From: Bradyrhizobium sp. SZCCT0153
Lineage (GTDB): Bacteria; Pseudomonadota; Alphaproteobacteria; Rhizobiales; Xanthobacteraceae
Direction of reading: 5' to 3'
Assembly (NCBI RefSeq): GCF_018129995.1
Contig: NZ_JAFCKS010000001.1
Location: forward strand, 1,461,001-1,525,000
Length of the DNA stretch: 64,000 nucleotides
Part shown: one piece after another, positions 51,208 through 60,008 of the stretch
Layout: every line of letters begins with the position of its first letter
Position numbering within the stretch: position 1 is the first letter of the stretch
Position numbers and translations under genes: made by a program
The notes under the pieces: model-generated
What the model saw: the letters and a program-made list of their open reading frames with translations, nothing else
Database searches by the model: none
Told to the model about the DNA's origin: nothing

Positions 51208-52281
51208 ATGAACGATCAGATCGCTATTCCCTGTGTGGTGATGCGCGGAGGCACCTCGCGCGGGCCGTTTTTTCTGGCCGGCGATCTTCCGGCCGATCCC
51301 AGGCTGCGCGACGCCATCCTGCTGTCTGTCATGGGAGGTGGGCACGATTTCGGGATCGACGGCATCGGTGGTGGCAACGCCGTTACCAATAAGGTCGCGA
51401 TCGTCGGACCGGCATCGGTGGCAGGCGCCGATATTGACTACCTGTTCGCCCAGGTGCGGGTTCGTGAAGGGATCGTCGATACCTCACCGAACTGCGGGAA
51501 CATGCTGGCGGCGGTAGGGCCGTTCGCAATCGAAGCCGGCCTGGTCGCCGCGGCCGCAGATCGCACCCACGTGCGCATCCATAATGTCAACACCGGCAAG
51601 CTGATTGACGCGACGGTTGCCACCCCCGGCGGGCGGGTAACCTATGAGGGCGAAGCGCGGATCGACGGGGTACCGGGAACGGCCGCGCCCATCGAACTGT
51701 CGTTCCCCAACGCGGCCGGCGCACGCACCGGTCGCCTGCTGCCGACAGGACGTCCGGTCGATCGCATCGAAGGGATCGACGTGACCTGCATCGACGCAGC
51801 CATGCCCGTCATGCTGGTCCGCGCGGCCGATCTGGGATGGACCGGCCTTGAAGCACCCTCGGCCTTCGCCGACGGCGGCTTCCGCGCGCGGCTCGAAAAC
51901 CTGCGCATTGAGGCCGGTCGCCGGATGGGCTTCCCGGATTCCGCGTCAATGGTGATTCCGAAACCGGTTCTGATTGCGCCCGCGGTCGGGGCGACGTTGA
52001 ACACCCGCTACTTCATGCCGCACGACTGCCATAGCGCGCTGGCGGTGACCGGCGCTGTCGCGATCGCGACTGCGTGTGTGACGCCCGGAACCATTGCTGC
52101 AGAGATGATCGGACTGCTGGCGCCGCCGGCGACGATCACGCTTGCCCATCCCTCCGGCCAACTCGTGGTTCGGTTGGAGCCCGGCCCGGTTGCCAGGGTG
52201 CAGCGGACAGCCCGGCGAATCTTCGAGGGCCACGTCTTCGCCCGCCGATCGCACCTGCCTCATTCGGTGCTGGCGGCCTGA
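51208..52281 (+). CDS. PrpF/GalD family isomerase (4-oxalomesaconate tautomerase-like)
   Basis: 357 residues from ATG 51208. The start IAIPCVVMRGGTSRGPFFLA is the PrpF/GalD family signature, followed by GIGGGNAVTNKVAIVG, SPNCGNMLAAVGPFAIEAG (active-site Cys region) and RYFMPHDCHSALAVTGA. Family members move a double bond in unsaturated tricarboxylates: methylaconitate in the propionate cycle or oxalomesaconate in gallate breakdown. The sequence start is closest to GalD. With a C4-dicarboxylate-type carrier next door and no prpB/C genes, a tri- or dicarboxylate catabolic role fits. Confidence 0.88.
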   Translation: MNDQIAIPCVVMRGGTSRGPFFLAGDLPADPRLRDAILLSVMGGGHDFGIDGIGGGNAVTNKVAIVGPASVAGADIDYLFAQVRVREGIVDTSPNCGNMLAAVGPFAIEAGLVAAAADRTHVRIHNVNTGKLIDATVATPGGRVTYEGEARIDGVPGTAAPIELSFPNAAGARTGRLLPTGRPVDRIEGIDVTCIDAAMPVMLVRAADLGWTGLEAPSAFADGGFRARLENLRIEAGRRMGFPDSASMVIPKPVLIAPAVGATLNTRYFMPHDCHSALAVTGAVAIATACVTPGTIAAEMIGLLAPPATITLAHPSGQLVVRLEPGPVARVQRTARRIFEGHVFARRSHLPHSVLAA

Positions 52282-52335
52282 AGCCGGGTCGCTCTCAAAG
52301 CCGTCAAAAAAATCAGAGCCATGGGAGAAACGAGA

Positions 52336-53721
52336 ATGCAGAAGCAAGCGCTGGCCGGGCCCGCGAACAGCGAGCCGCGAAAACCGTTCTACCGGATTCT
52401 CTACGTCCAGGTGCTAATCGGCCTCATGCTGGGCGTCCTCACCGGCCACCTCTGGCCTGAATTTGGCGCCGCGCTGAAGCCCTTCGGAGACGGCTTCGTC
52501 AAGCTGGTCAAGATGATGATCGCGCCGATCGTGTTCTGCACCATCGTCAGCGGCATCAACAGCATCAGCGATTCCCGGGAGATCGGTCGCACGCTGGTGA
52601 AATCCATGGCGCTGTTTTACCTGCTGACCGTGCTCGCACTGCTGGCCGGCCTGATCGCCGTATCGCTGATCCAGCCAGGCGTTGGCATGCATGTTTCTGT
52701 CAGCACGCTGGATCCCTCGGTGGCCGCGAAATTCACCAAGCAGGCAGGTGCGACCGGATTCGCGGACTTCGTGCTGCACATCATCCCGCATTCCTTCTTT
52801 GGAGCGTTTGCCGATGGCGAAGTGCTGCCGGTTCTGCTGGTCTCGATCCTGATCGCCTTCGGCCTGAGCCGTGCCGGTGATGGGGGTGTTGTGGTGACAA
52901 AGGCAGTCGACTCGTTCTCACAGGTGCTGTTTGTATCCTTCGGCTTCATCATGAAGCTCGCCCCGCTCGGTGCCTTTGGAGCGATGGCGTTCACCGTGGG
53001 CCGCTACGGCGTCCGTTCGATCGGCTCGCTAGGACTGCTGATCCTGACATTCTATGTCGCCTGCTCCCTCTTCGTGGTCGTCGTGCTCGGTACTCTGGCT
53101 CGGCTGAACGGCTTCAGCCTGTGGAAGACCATTCGCTACTTCAGGGAAGAACTGCTGATCGTGCTCGGCACGTCATCGTCGGAGCCGGCGCTGCCTGGGG
53201 CGCTGCGCAAGCTGGAGCAGCTCGGATGCCGGAAAGGCGTGTCGGGGCTCGTGCTGCCGATGGGCTACTCCTTCAATTTGGACGGCAGCGCCATCTATCT
53301 CACGCTGGCTTCCATCTTCATCGCGCAGGCCTGCGACATTCACCTCTCGTGGGGGCAGATTGCGGCGATGCTCGGGCTGATGCTGCTGACGTCCAAAGGC
53401 GCGGCCGGCGTCACCGGCAGCGGCTTCGTCGCGCTTGTCGCAACGCTTTCCGTCATGCCGGATCTGCCCGTGACCGGCGTGGCGCTGCTTGTCGGCATCG
53501 ATCGTTTCATGTCGGAGGCGCGGGCGCTGACCAGCATGATCAGCAACTGCGTCGCAGCCATCACCGTTTCGCTGTGGGAGGACGCTTGTGACCGCGAGGT
53601 GTTGGCCCGTGAACTGGGACGCAGCGGCACTTCCAACGCTGCGGCCGGATCGAAGATCGGCGGGGCAGCAGTGGTGCAGGGGGACGAAACCTGGATTTCG
53701 ACGACGCAATCGGCCGCTTAA
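52336..53721 (+). CDS. DctA-type dicarboxylate:cation symporter (DAACS family)
   Basis: 461 residues from ATG 52336; a second ATG five codons earlier (52321) is possible. About eight helices and two reentrant loops. Signatures are KLVKMMIAPIVFCTIVSGIN, the serine-rich loop LGTSSSEPALPGALRKLEQL, MGYSFNLDGSAIYLTLA and GVTGSGFVALVATLSVMPDL. It imports C4-dicarboxylates or related acids with protons or sodium. It lies 54 bp after the PrpF-like gene on the same strand and likely supplies its substrate. Confidence 0.92.
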   Translation: MQKQALAGPANSEPRKPFYRILYVQVLIGLMLGVLTGHLWPEFGAALKPFGDGFVKLVKMMIAPIVFCTIVSGINSISDSREIGRTLVKSMALFYLLTVLALLAGLIAVSLIQPGVGMHVSVSTLDPSVAAKFTKQAGATGFADFVLHIIPHSFFGAFADGEVLPVLLVSILIAFGLSRAGDGGVVVTKAVDSFSQVLFVSFGFIMKLAPLGAFGAMAFTVGRYGVRSIGSLGLLILTFYVACSLFVVVVLGTLARLNGFSLWKTIRYFREELLIVLGTSSSEPALPGALRKLEQLGCRKGVSGLVLPMGYSFNLDGSAIYLTLASIFIAQACDIHLSWGQIAAMLGLMLLTSKGAAGVTGSGFVALVATLSVMPDLPVTGVALLVGIDRFMSEARALTSMISNCVAAITVSLWEDACDREVLARELGRSGTSNAAAGSKIGGAAVVQGDETWISTTQSAA

Positions 53722-53797
53722 CTCCACCCTTGGGATGAAATCGGCCGCGGTATTCTGCGCAAGCTACCAGGAATCTGACTAAGTGATGTCTATCAGC

Positions 53798-55726
53798 CTA
53801 GTTGGATTTGGCGCCTTCCTTGGCGTTCTCCGCCGTCGGCGAGTCTGCCGGGGCGGGACGCTTGCCGGTACCGGTGATGCGCTCGATCGCGGAGCGCACG
53901 GCGTTGCCCCCCTTGCGGTCCTTGAGCATGTCGAGCAGGGGTGCGGAGGCAGGCGAGCGGCGGATCAGGCTTTCCGGATCTGGGAAGATCAGGGGATCGT
54001 CCCAGGGGCCCTGCACCACGAAGGGCAATTCGAAGCCCGAGGCGCTGTTGAGGCTGGCCACGCCCTTCATGTCGTATTCGCGCGTCGGCACCGAGGCGGT
54101 GCCGGTCATCGTGATCTTCGCCGCAGGTCCCTCGACGCGGATGTCCTCGGCGGTGGCGACCCCGTCGGAGAATTTCACCGCGATGGTGAGGCTGTCGTAA
54201 GGGGTCGAGCCGTTGCGGAAATTGCCGCCGCCGGACAGCGGCCGCCGCTCCAGCCGCTTCAGGAGCTGTTCGGCGTTGAAGCCCGAGATCGCGCCGTCAT
54301 GCCCGGTCACGGTGGCGCTGCCGTCGAGCGACTGCACGAGGCCGAACGGGCTCGAGCCGGAGGCAACGAGGGAGACGTTGATGTTGCCGCGGCCGGACAG
54401 CTTGTTGAGGCCGAACAGCTCGGAGGCGCAGGCCTGGAGGTCGACGTCGGTGAACTGGAATTGCGCCTTGATGTCGGCGACGGTGTCGGAGCGCGCGATG
54501 CCGAACGAGCCCTTGGCGATGCCGCCATAGACCTGGGCCTCGCCGACCGAGAGCGCCAGTGTGCCGTTGCGCAAATTGGCGCCGATCGCCGTGCGGCCGA
54601 GCTTGGTCGGCCCGACCGTCAGCTTTGCTGCCGACAGGCGCATGTCGAGGTCGGTGGTCGACAGGGCGTTGAGATCGAACAGCTGCCTGTTCCAGTCGCG
54701 CGCCCCGCTCGCGAGCAGGCGGAAGGTGGAGATATAAGGTGTGAAGTCGAGTGCGTCGGCGGCGAGCGTCGCCTGCAGCGTCTGCCGGCCGTTATTGGCG
54801 TAGGTCATCACGCCCTCGGCGGTGTTGCCGTCGAGCTCGACATTGACGTTGGTGAGCGCGATCGAGGCGCCCACGACATTGGCGCGCGCCTTCAGCGCGA
54901 AGCGGCCGAAACCGCCGCTGCCGGGTTGCGGCTGGCCGGTCCAGCGCAGCGCGTTGCGCAGGGACGGGCTGTCGATGGTGAGCGTGCCTTCCATCATCGG
55001 GCTGGTGCGGTTGGCGACGCTGCCGTCGAAGGCGAGCTTGAGCGGGGCACTGGCGATCCGCGCCTTCAGGCCGGAGCGGTCGCCGGAGAGGGCGGCGACG
55101 AAATCGGCGAAGCTGATCGAGCCGTCGACCCGTTCGCCGCGCCAGTCGAACTGTCCGGTCGCGGCGAAGGAGCGCGAGATGGAGGGCCAGGCCAGCGACA
55201 GGTCGATGTCCTCGAACTTCTCGGTGCCGTGGGTGGCGGTGTCCTCGTAGTTGAGCACGCCGTCCTGGATCCGGATCTCGGAGAACGACACCTGGTTCTC
55301 GGCGCCGGGCTTCATGGTGCGCGCGATGGTCTGGATGAAGGGCGTCCAGTTGCTCTCGCCGTCCGGCTGCAGGCTGACATGGATGCGCGGCCGCAGCAGC
55401 GTCAGGTCGGCGATCTCGAAGCGTTGCAGCAGCAGCGGCAGCAGCCGCAGGTTCGCGGTGAGCACGTCGACATGGAGGGCGGGATCGCTGGTGCCGCCGC
55501 CCTTCAGGCCGACGTCATGGAAGGAGATGTAGCTTGCCGGCAGCAACGAAATGTCGATGGCGCCCGCGACATTGAGCTCGAGCCCGGTGACGTCGCGGAT
55601 CTGCGTTTCCACCGCCTTGCGCAGCGCGTCGCGGTTGATGAGCCAGGAGGTCGCGATCAGGGCGATCAGCGCGAGGCCGAGCAGCGCCGCGATCGGCGTC
55701 CCGAGGCGCTTCATTCCTTGGGCCAT
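53798..55726 (-). CDS. AsmA family protein
   Basis: 642 residues from ATG 55726. One N-terminal helix (LGTPIAALLGLALIALIATS) anchors it in the inner membrane; DVTGLELNVAGAIDISLLPA is the AsmA N-terminal repeat. The central part is a beta-rich repetitive sequence (AsmA/VPS13-like lipid groove), and the C-terminal AsmA domain includes GLVQSLDGSATVTGHDGAISGF. AsmA proteins move phospholipids to, or affect assembly of, the outer membrane. Ends in a charged tail. Single gene. Confidence 0.92.
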   Translation of the reverse strand: MAQGMKRLGTPIAALLGLALIALIATSWLINRDALRKAVETQIRDVTGLELNVAGAIDISLLPASYISFHDVGLKGGGTSDPALHVDVLTANLRLLPLLLQRFEIADLTLLRPRIHVSLQPDGESNWTPFIQTIARTMKPGAENQVSFSEIRIQDGVLNYEDTATHGTEKFEDIDLSLAWPSISRSFAATGQFDWRGERVDGSISFADFVAALSGDRSGLKARIASAPLKLAFDGSVANRTSPMMEGTLTIDSPSLRNALRWTGQPQPGSGGFGRFALKARANVVGASIALTNVNVELDGNTAEGVMTYANNGRQTLQATLAADALDFTPYISTFRLLASGARDWNRQLFDLNALSTTDLDMRLSAAKLTVGPTKLGRTAIGANLRNGTLALSVGEAQVYGGIAKGSFGIARSDTVADIKAQFQFTDVDLQACASELFGLNKLSGRGNINVSLVASGSSPFGLVQSLDGSATVTGHDGAISGFNAEQLLKRLERRPLSGGGNFRNGSTPYDSLTIAVKFSDGVATAEDIRVEGPAAKITMTGTASVPTREYDMKGVASLNSASGFELPFVVQGPWDDPLIFPDPESLIRRSPASAPLLDMLKDRKGGNAVRSAIERITGTGKRPAPADSPTAENAKEGAKSN

Positions 55727-55997
55727 GGTCAATGGCGTGTCCTGATCGGGTTGGTCGCTGGAGCCGGAAGGCGGGCCGGGAAACCTGCGCGCCCACGCCC
55801 AACCCCCGCAACTTGATGGGTTTTCTTGTCGCTTTCAAGGCCGCGGGCGGTTCTGCCCACGGCGTGGGCAGCTTCTATCACTCGCCTGCCGGGCGGAGAA
55901 CCCCGTATCATTGACGGCTTCGGACGATTTCGCCTAATAATCGCCGCCAATAAGGCGCGACGCCTGCAAGCCGAAGGTTCACTCGAAGGTTATTTGC

Positions 55998-56705
55998 ATG
56001 AACAAGGTCTATCCCGACGCCAAGTCGGCTCTCGCGGGCGTTCTGAAAGACAACATGATGATTATGTCGGGCGGCTTCGGCCTCTGCGGCATCGCCGAGG
56101 AATTGTCGGACGCGATCCGCGAGTCCGGCGTCAAGGGCCTGACGGTGGTCTCCAACAATGCCGGCGTGGACGGCATCGGGCTCAGCCGCCTGCTGGAAAC
56201 CCGGCAGATCAAGAAGATGATCTCGTCCTATGTCGGCGAGAACAAGCTGTTTGCCCAGCAATTCCTCGCCGGCGAGCTGGAACTCGAATTCAACCCGCAG
56301 GGCACGCTGGCCGAGCGCATCCGCGCCGGCGGTGCCGGCATTCCGGCCTTCTACACCAAGACCGGCGTCGGCACGTTGATCGCCGAGGGCAAGGAAGTGA
56401 AGGAATTCGACGGGCAGAAGTACCTGATGGAGCGCGGCCTGTTCGCCGATCTCGCCATCGTGCACGCCTGGAAGGGCGATACCGCCGGCAACCTGATCTA
56501 CCGCAAGACCGCGCGCAACTTTAACCCGATGATGGCGACCGCCGCCAAGGTCACGGTTGCCGAGGTCGAGCACCTTGTTCCGGCGGGTGAACTCGATCCC
56601 GACCACATTCACACGCCCGGTCTTTTCGTAAAGCGCATCGTCGAGGTCGGCACGGCCAAGAAGCGCATCGAATTCCGCAACACCCGCCCGCGCACGGCAG
56701 CTTGA
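55998..56705 (+). CDS. scoA: 3-oxoacid CoA-transferase subunit A
   Basis: 235 residues. The Gly-rich CoA-binding loop is MIMSGGFGLCGIAEELSDAI; FVKRIVEVGTAKKRIEFRNT is near the end. With subunit B it exchanges CoA between succinyl-CoA and acetoacetate, allowing ketone bodies or polyhydroxybutyrate products to enter acetyl-CoA metabolism. Cytosolic heterotetramer. Starts the two-gene operon scoAB, spaced 15 bp from the B gene. Confidence 0.96.
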   Translation: MNKVYPDAKSALAGVLKDNMMIMSGGFGLCGIAEELSDAIRESGVKGLTVVSNNAGVDGIGLSRLLETRQIKKMISSYVGENKLFAQQFLAGELELEFNPQGTLAERIRAGGAGIPAFYTKTGVGTLIAEGKEVKEFDGQKYLMERGLFADLAIVHAWKGDTAGNLIYRKTARNFNPMMATAAKVTVAEVEHLVPAGELDPDHIHTPGLFVKRIVEVGTAKKRIEFRNTRPRTAA

Positions 56706-56720
56706 GATCAGGAGAGTAAG

Positions 56721-57371
56721 ATGGCCTGGACCCGTGAACAGATGGCCGCGCGCGCCGCGAAGGAACTGCGTGACGGCTACTACGTCAATCTCGGCATCGG
56801 CATCCCGACGCTGGTCTCGAACTACATCCCGGACGGCATGGACGTCAGTCTCCAGAGCGAGAACGGCATGCTCGGCATGGGCCCGTTCCCCTATGAGGGC
56901 GAAGAGGACGCCGACCTCATCAACGCCGGCAAGCAGACCGTGAGCGAGCTGCCGTCGACCTCGTATTTCTCGAGCGCGGATTCCTTCGGCATGATCCGCG
57001 GCGGCCACATGGATCTGTCGATCCTCGGCGCCATGCAGGTGGCCCAGAACGGCGATCTCGCCAACTGGATGATCCCCGGCAAGATGGTCAAGGGCATGGG
57101 CGGTGCGATGGATCTCGTTGCCGGCGTCAAGCGCGTCGTCGTGGTGATGGAGCATTCGGCCAAGGACGGCGCCAAGCTGCTGAAGCAGTGCAATCTGCCG
57201 CTGACCGGCGAGCGCGTGGTCGACATGGTCGTGACCGACCTGGCCGTCTTCACCATCGACAAGCACGGTGACGGCGGCATGGCGCTGATCGAGCTGGCCG
57301 AGGGCGTCTCGCTCGACGAGGTCAAGTCCAAGACCGAAGCCGAATTCCGCGTCTCGCTGAAGAACACCTAA
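56721..57371 (+). CDS. scoB: 3-oxoacid CoA-transferase subunit B
   Basis: 216 residues. The catalytic Glu, which forms the CoA thioester intermediate, lies in [32 protein letters not shown] starts the subunit, and [20 protein letters not shown] is well conserved near residue 160. All residues expected for activity are present. Second gene of scoAB; AGGAGAGTAAG before its ATG is a strong ribosome-binding site. Confidence 0.96.
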   Translation: MAWTREQMAARAAKELRDGYYVNLGIGIPTLVSNYIPDGMDVSLQSENGMLGMGPFPYEGEEDADLINAGKQTVSELPSTSYFSSADSFGMIRGGHMDLSILGAMQVAQNGDLANWMIPGKMVKGMGGAMDLVAGVKRVVVVMEHSAKDGAKLLKQCNLPLTGERVVDMVVTDLAVFTIDKHGDGGMALIELAEGVSLDEVKSKTEAEFRVSLKNT

Positions 57372-57392
57372 GGTCTTCGCGAAGGGGCGCGC

Positions 57393-57578
57393 ATGACGAT
57401 ACGGTCTGCGCGTCCCGACGACGCCGGTTTCATCGTCTCCGCAATTCTGTCCGCGTAACGCGGACCAACGCGGCGCGGCTGGTTCGACATTGCCCTCGGC
57501 TGGCCCGATGCGCAGTGCCGCGACGTCATCGCGCAGATCGCTGTCGCCCGTACCGGGCCCTGGTGGCACATCTCATGA
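57393..57578 (+). pseudogene. truncated GNAT acetyltransferase remnant
   Basis: ATG 57393 opens MTIRSARPDDAGFIVSAILS, a typical N-terminus of GNAT acetyltransferases, but stops after 21 codons at TAA (57456). Reading on in the same frame across that stop gives RGWFDIALGWPDAQCRDVIA, then ARTGPWWHIS, before a second stop at 57576. The rest of the GNAT domain, including the acetyl-CoA loop, is absent. So it is a decayed 5' fragment with an in-frame stop. The family assignment comes from the first 20 residues. Confidence 0.62.
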
Positions 57579-57749
57579 ATGTCGCCGCGCGGGCAGGTCG
57601 CTCGCAATGACGGACGGGAGCCGTCGACATTGCTCCCCCTTCTCGCACGTCAGAATGGCATCAGGGCCTGAGCTGTTGAGCTAGATCAATCGCATATGGC
57701 GCGGTCAGCATAATTTTCCTCAGCAGACTTCCTGAGTGAGCCAGAATTG
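57579..57749. other. intergenic segment after the GNAT remnant
   Basis: Together with the GNAT remnant this forms a 378-bp stretch without an intact gene. I see nothing coding in 57579-57749; it must contain the promoter of the membrane protein gene starting at 57750. Confidence 0.45.
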
Positions 57750-58943
57750 ATGCGCCGCGATCGTGTGTTGCCGGATTTTGGCGAGTTCTCACTCGTCCTG
57801 GGCGGCCCGCTCTTTCAGCTTCTGCGTCGGGCACATCTGTCCGACGACGCGATGACGCTGGTGCGCCAGCGCATCGTCGTGTTCTCGTTGTCGGCTTGGC
57901 TGCCGCTCTTGATCCTTTCGGCGTTGGACGGCAAGGCGTTCGGTAGCAGCGTGAGCGTGCCATTCTTGCTGGACCTCGAAGTCTATACTCGGTTCCTGGT
58001 GGCAATGCCTCTTTTGGTCGTCGCCGAGCTTGTCGTGCATCACCGCATGCGATTTCTGGTCGTCGAATTTCTGGAGCGAAATCTGATTCCCGAGCACGCC
58101 ATTGGGCAATTCAAGGCCGTCATTGCTTCGGAGTTTCGATTGCGAAACTCAGCGCTCGCCGAGGTATTGCTTCTCGGAGTTGTGTACATCGCCGGCGTCA
58201 TGATCATTTGGCGTCACTATTTCACGCTCGATGCACCGACATGGTATGCGAGCCCCGTCGCCGCTGGCTCTACGCTCTCGTTTGCAGGAATCTGGTACGG
58301 CTACGTCAGCTTGCCGATCTTCCAATTCCTGCTGTGCCGCTGGTATTTTCGAATATTCATATGGATGCGCTTTCTCTGGCAGGTCTCGCGCATTCGTTTG
58401 AGCTTGGTGCCCACGCATCCCGATCGTGTCGGCGGCTTGGGGTTTCTATCCGAGACGGTCTATGCGTTTGTCCCGCTCCTCGTTGCGCACGGCGCATTGC
58501 TGGCGGGATTGCTCGGCAATCGCATCTACCACCTGGGAGCTACGCTGCCTTCTTTCATGCTTGAAATCGTTGTCCTGGTTGTCTTTCTCATATGCTTGAT
58601 CCTTGGTCCCTTCCTCGTGTTCTCGCCGCAGCTTGCTCGGGTGAAGCGCATCGGAAAACGCGAGTATGGCTCGCTCGCAGAACGTTACGTACGGGAGTTC
58701 GATGAAAAGTGGCTGCGCGATGGCGCACCTGCCGAGGAACCCCTGATCGGCAGCGCCGACATCCAGTCGCTCGCCGATCTCGGCAACAGCTACGAGATCG
58801 TGCGGACGATGCGCGTCATGCCTTTTTCCAAGGAAGCGATCCTTCAGCTCGCGGCCGTAACGGTCGCGCCGTTAGCGCCGCTGGTGCTCACCATGATGTC
58901 GTTGGAAGAGATTTTGAAGAAGCTGATCGGGATATTGTTCTAA
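57750..58943 (+). CDS. conserved polytopic membrane protein, function unknown
   Basis: 397 residues from ATG 57750. Six to seven helices in the first 300 residues (IVVFSLSAWLPLLILSALDG, FLVAMPLLVVAELVVHHRMR, EVLLLGVVYIAGVMIIW, LVAHGALLAGLLGNRIYHLG) and a cytoplasmic segment LARVKRIGKREYGSLAERYV. The last 30 residues form another hydrophobic segment (ILQLAAVTVAPLAPLVLTMM). Conserved Arg/His/Asp in VPTHPDRVGGLGFLSET recur in this kind of protein, but I cannot name the family. The TAA stop is inside a repeat. Confidence 0.72.
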   Translation: MRRDRVLPDFGEFSLVLGGPLFQLLRRAHLSDDAMTLVRQRIVVFSLSAWLPLLILSALDGKAFGSSVSVPFLLDLEVYTRFLVAMPLLVVAELVVHHRMRFLVVEFLERNLIPEHAIGQFKAVIASEFRLRNSALAEVLLLGVVYIAGVMIIWRHYFTLDAPTWYASPVAAGSTLSFAGIWYGYVSLPIFQFLLCRWYFRIFIWMRFLWQVSRIRLSLVPTHPDRVGGLGFLSETVYAFVPLLVAHGALLAGLLGNRIYHLGATLPSFMLEIVVLVVFLICLILGPFLVFSPQLARVKRIGKREYGSLAERYVREFDEKWLRDGAPAEEPLIGSADIQSLADLGNSYEIVRTMRVMPFSKEAILQLAAVTVAPLAPLVLTMMSLEEILKKLIGILF

Positions 58944-59040
58944 AGCGCGATGAGACGGGGATGAATCGTCATCGCGCTTCAGGGTATTGTTTGAGCGTGA
59001 CCTTTTCGAAAGTCTCTTCGCGCTTTTCCGGATCATGCTC
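58941..59040 (+). repeat. composite palindromic element, copy 4
   Basis: TAAAGCGCGATGA, 12-bp arms with CATCGCGCTT around 58941-58979, then linker AGGGTATTGTTTGAGCGTGA, then a second hairpin ending TTTTCCGGATCATGCTC at 59040. It begins with the stop codon of the membrane protein gene and ends 36 bp from the nirV end. Confidence 0.88.
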
Positions 59041-59075
59041 CAGCATCCTGGATGTCCGTCGCAACCAGTTGGCCG

Positions 59076-59954
59076 TTACGACCTCGCCGCCCACGCCTTG
59101 CTCCATCGCGCCGACACGCTCGCGACCCACGACGGCTCTTCGCGGACCAGGCGGAAGCCGAGATTGGCGGGTGGCACGCCTTGTGCGCAGCCGCCGGCGC
59201 GGGCGTCGCGGATGAAATCGGTGACGTAGGCGCGGTGCGCGCCTTCGGCGACGCGCACGCCGCAGTTCACGGTCGGGCGGCCGGCATTGCCGGCCTCGTC
59301 GACGCGCGAGCGCACGAAGCAGGTCGAGGTCCACTCCCAGACATTGCCGGCGAGATCTTCGATGCCGTGCTCGTTCGGGCCGAACTTGCCGAACGGATAG
59401 GCCGTGGTGTCGAACGGATCGCTCTCGGATTCGCGCTCATAGCGGCTGATCCAGCGTTTCGAGGGATCGTCCGCGTCGACGGTCACGCCGTCGTCCTTGA
59501 ACCGGGCTCCCGCCGCAAAGGCCCATTCTGCGTCGCTCGGCAGGCGGTAGTGGTGCCCGGTCTTGCGCGACAGCCAGCCCGCATAGGCCTCGGCATCGTA
59601 CCAGTTCACCTGCACCGCGGGCCGATCGGGGGCGATCGCCACGCCGCGATCGAGCACGCGGCAGGCGCCATCATGCACGCACATCTGATAGTCGGATGAC
59701 GAGACCTGATGTCGCATGATGTGAAGTGGTCGCTCGAAGCGCATCGCGCGCAGCGGCGCTTCCGCCTGCCGCCCGGCACGCGTGAAATCGCCGGCCTCGC
59801 GATAGGACAGGCCGCCCGGCGCGACCCTGACGATGACGGGCTCCGCCGCCGTGCCGCGGACCGCCATGTCCGAGACCAGCGGCGCCACCGCGATCGGCCC
59901 TGCAAGTCCGGCAGCGCAGGCCAGTACCAGTTTCAGCTTGAATGCGATCAGCAT
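59076..59954 (-). CDS. nirV: NirV-like formylglycine-generating enzyme family protein
   Basis: 292 residues. A signal-anchor or signal peptide leads (LVLACAAGLAGPIAVAPLVS), so it is exported. The SUMF1/FGE domain spans about 55-275: HIMRHQVSSSDYQMCVHDGA, RPAVQVNWYDAEAYAGWLSR, YRLPSDAEWAFAAGARF, the hallmark LAGNVWEWTSTCF and PANLGFRLVREE. FGE proteins oxidise Cys or act as sulfoxide-related enzymes; NirV is known next to nirK in several denitrifiers and its exact role is not settled. Second gene of nirK-nirV, 55 bp after nirK, beyond a hairpin. Confidence 0.88.
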   Translation of the reverse strand: MLIAFKLKLVLACAAGLAGPIAVAPLVSDMAVRGTAAEPVIVRVAPGGLSYREAGDFTRAGRQAEAPLRAMRFERPLHIMRHQVSSSDYQMCVHDGACRVLDRGVAIAPDRPAVQVNWYDAEAYAGWLSRKTGHHYRLPSDAEWAFAAGARFKDDGVTVDADDPSKRWISRYERESESDPFDTTAYPFGKFGPNEHGIEDLAGNVWEWTSTCFVRSRVDEAGNAGRPTVNCGVRVAEGAHRAYVTDFIRDARAGGCAQGVPPANLGFRLVREEPSWVASVSARWSKAWAARS

Positions 59955-59970
59955 GGTCGTCCCCCGAAAG

Positions 59971-60001
59971 GAAAAAGGGGCCGGTGATCCACCGGCCCCT
60001 T
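59971..60001 (-). terminator. hairpin between nirK and nirV (terminator or attenuator)
   Basis: Twelve-bp perfect stem AAGGGGCCGGTG (59975-59986) with 59990-60001, three-base loop, followed on the minus strand by TTTTTC. It would reduce nirV relative to nirK. Confidence 0.88.
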
Positions 60002-60008
60002 GTCGCGC

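Noticed and set aside
53783..55816. 677-codon open frame on the plus strand
   Set aside because: It mirrors the AsmA gene and contains no recognisable domain.
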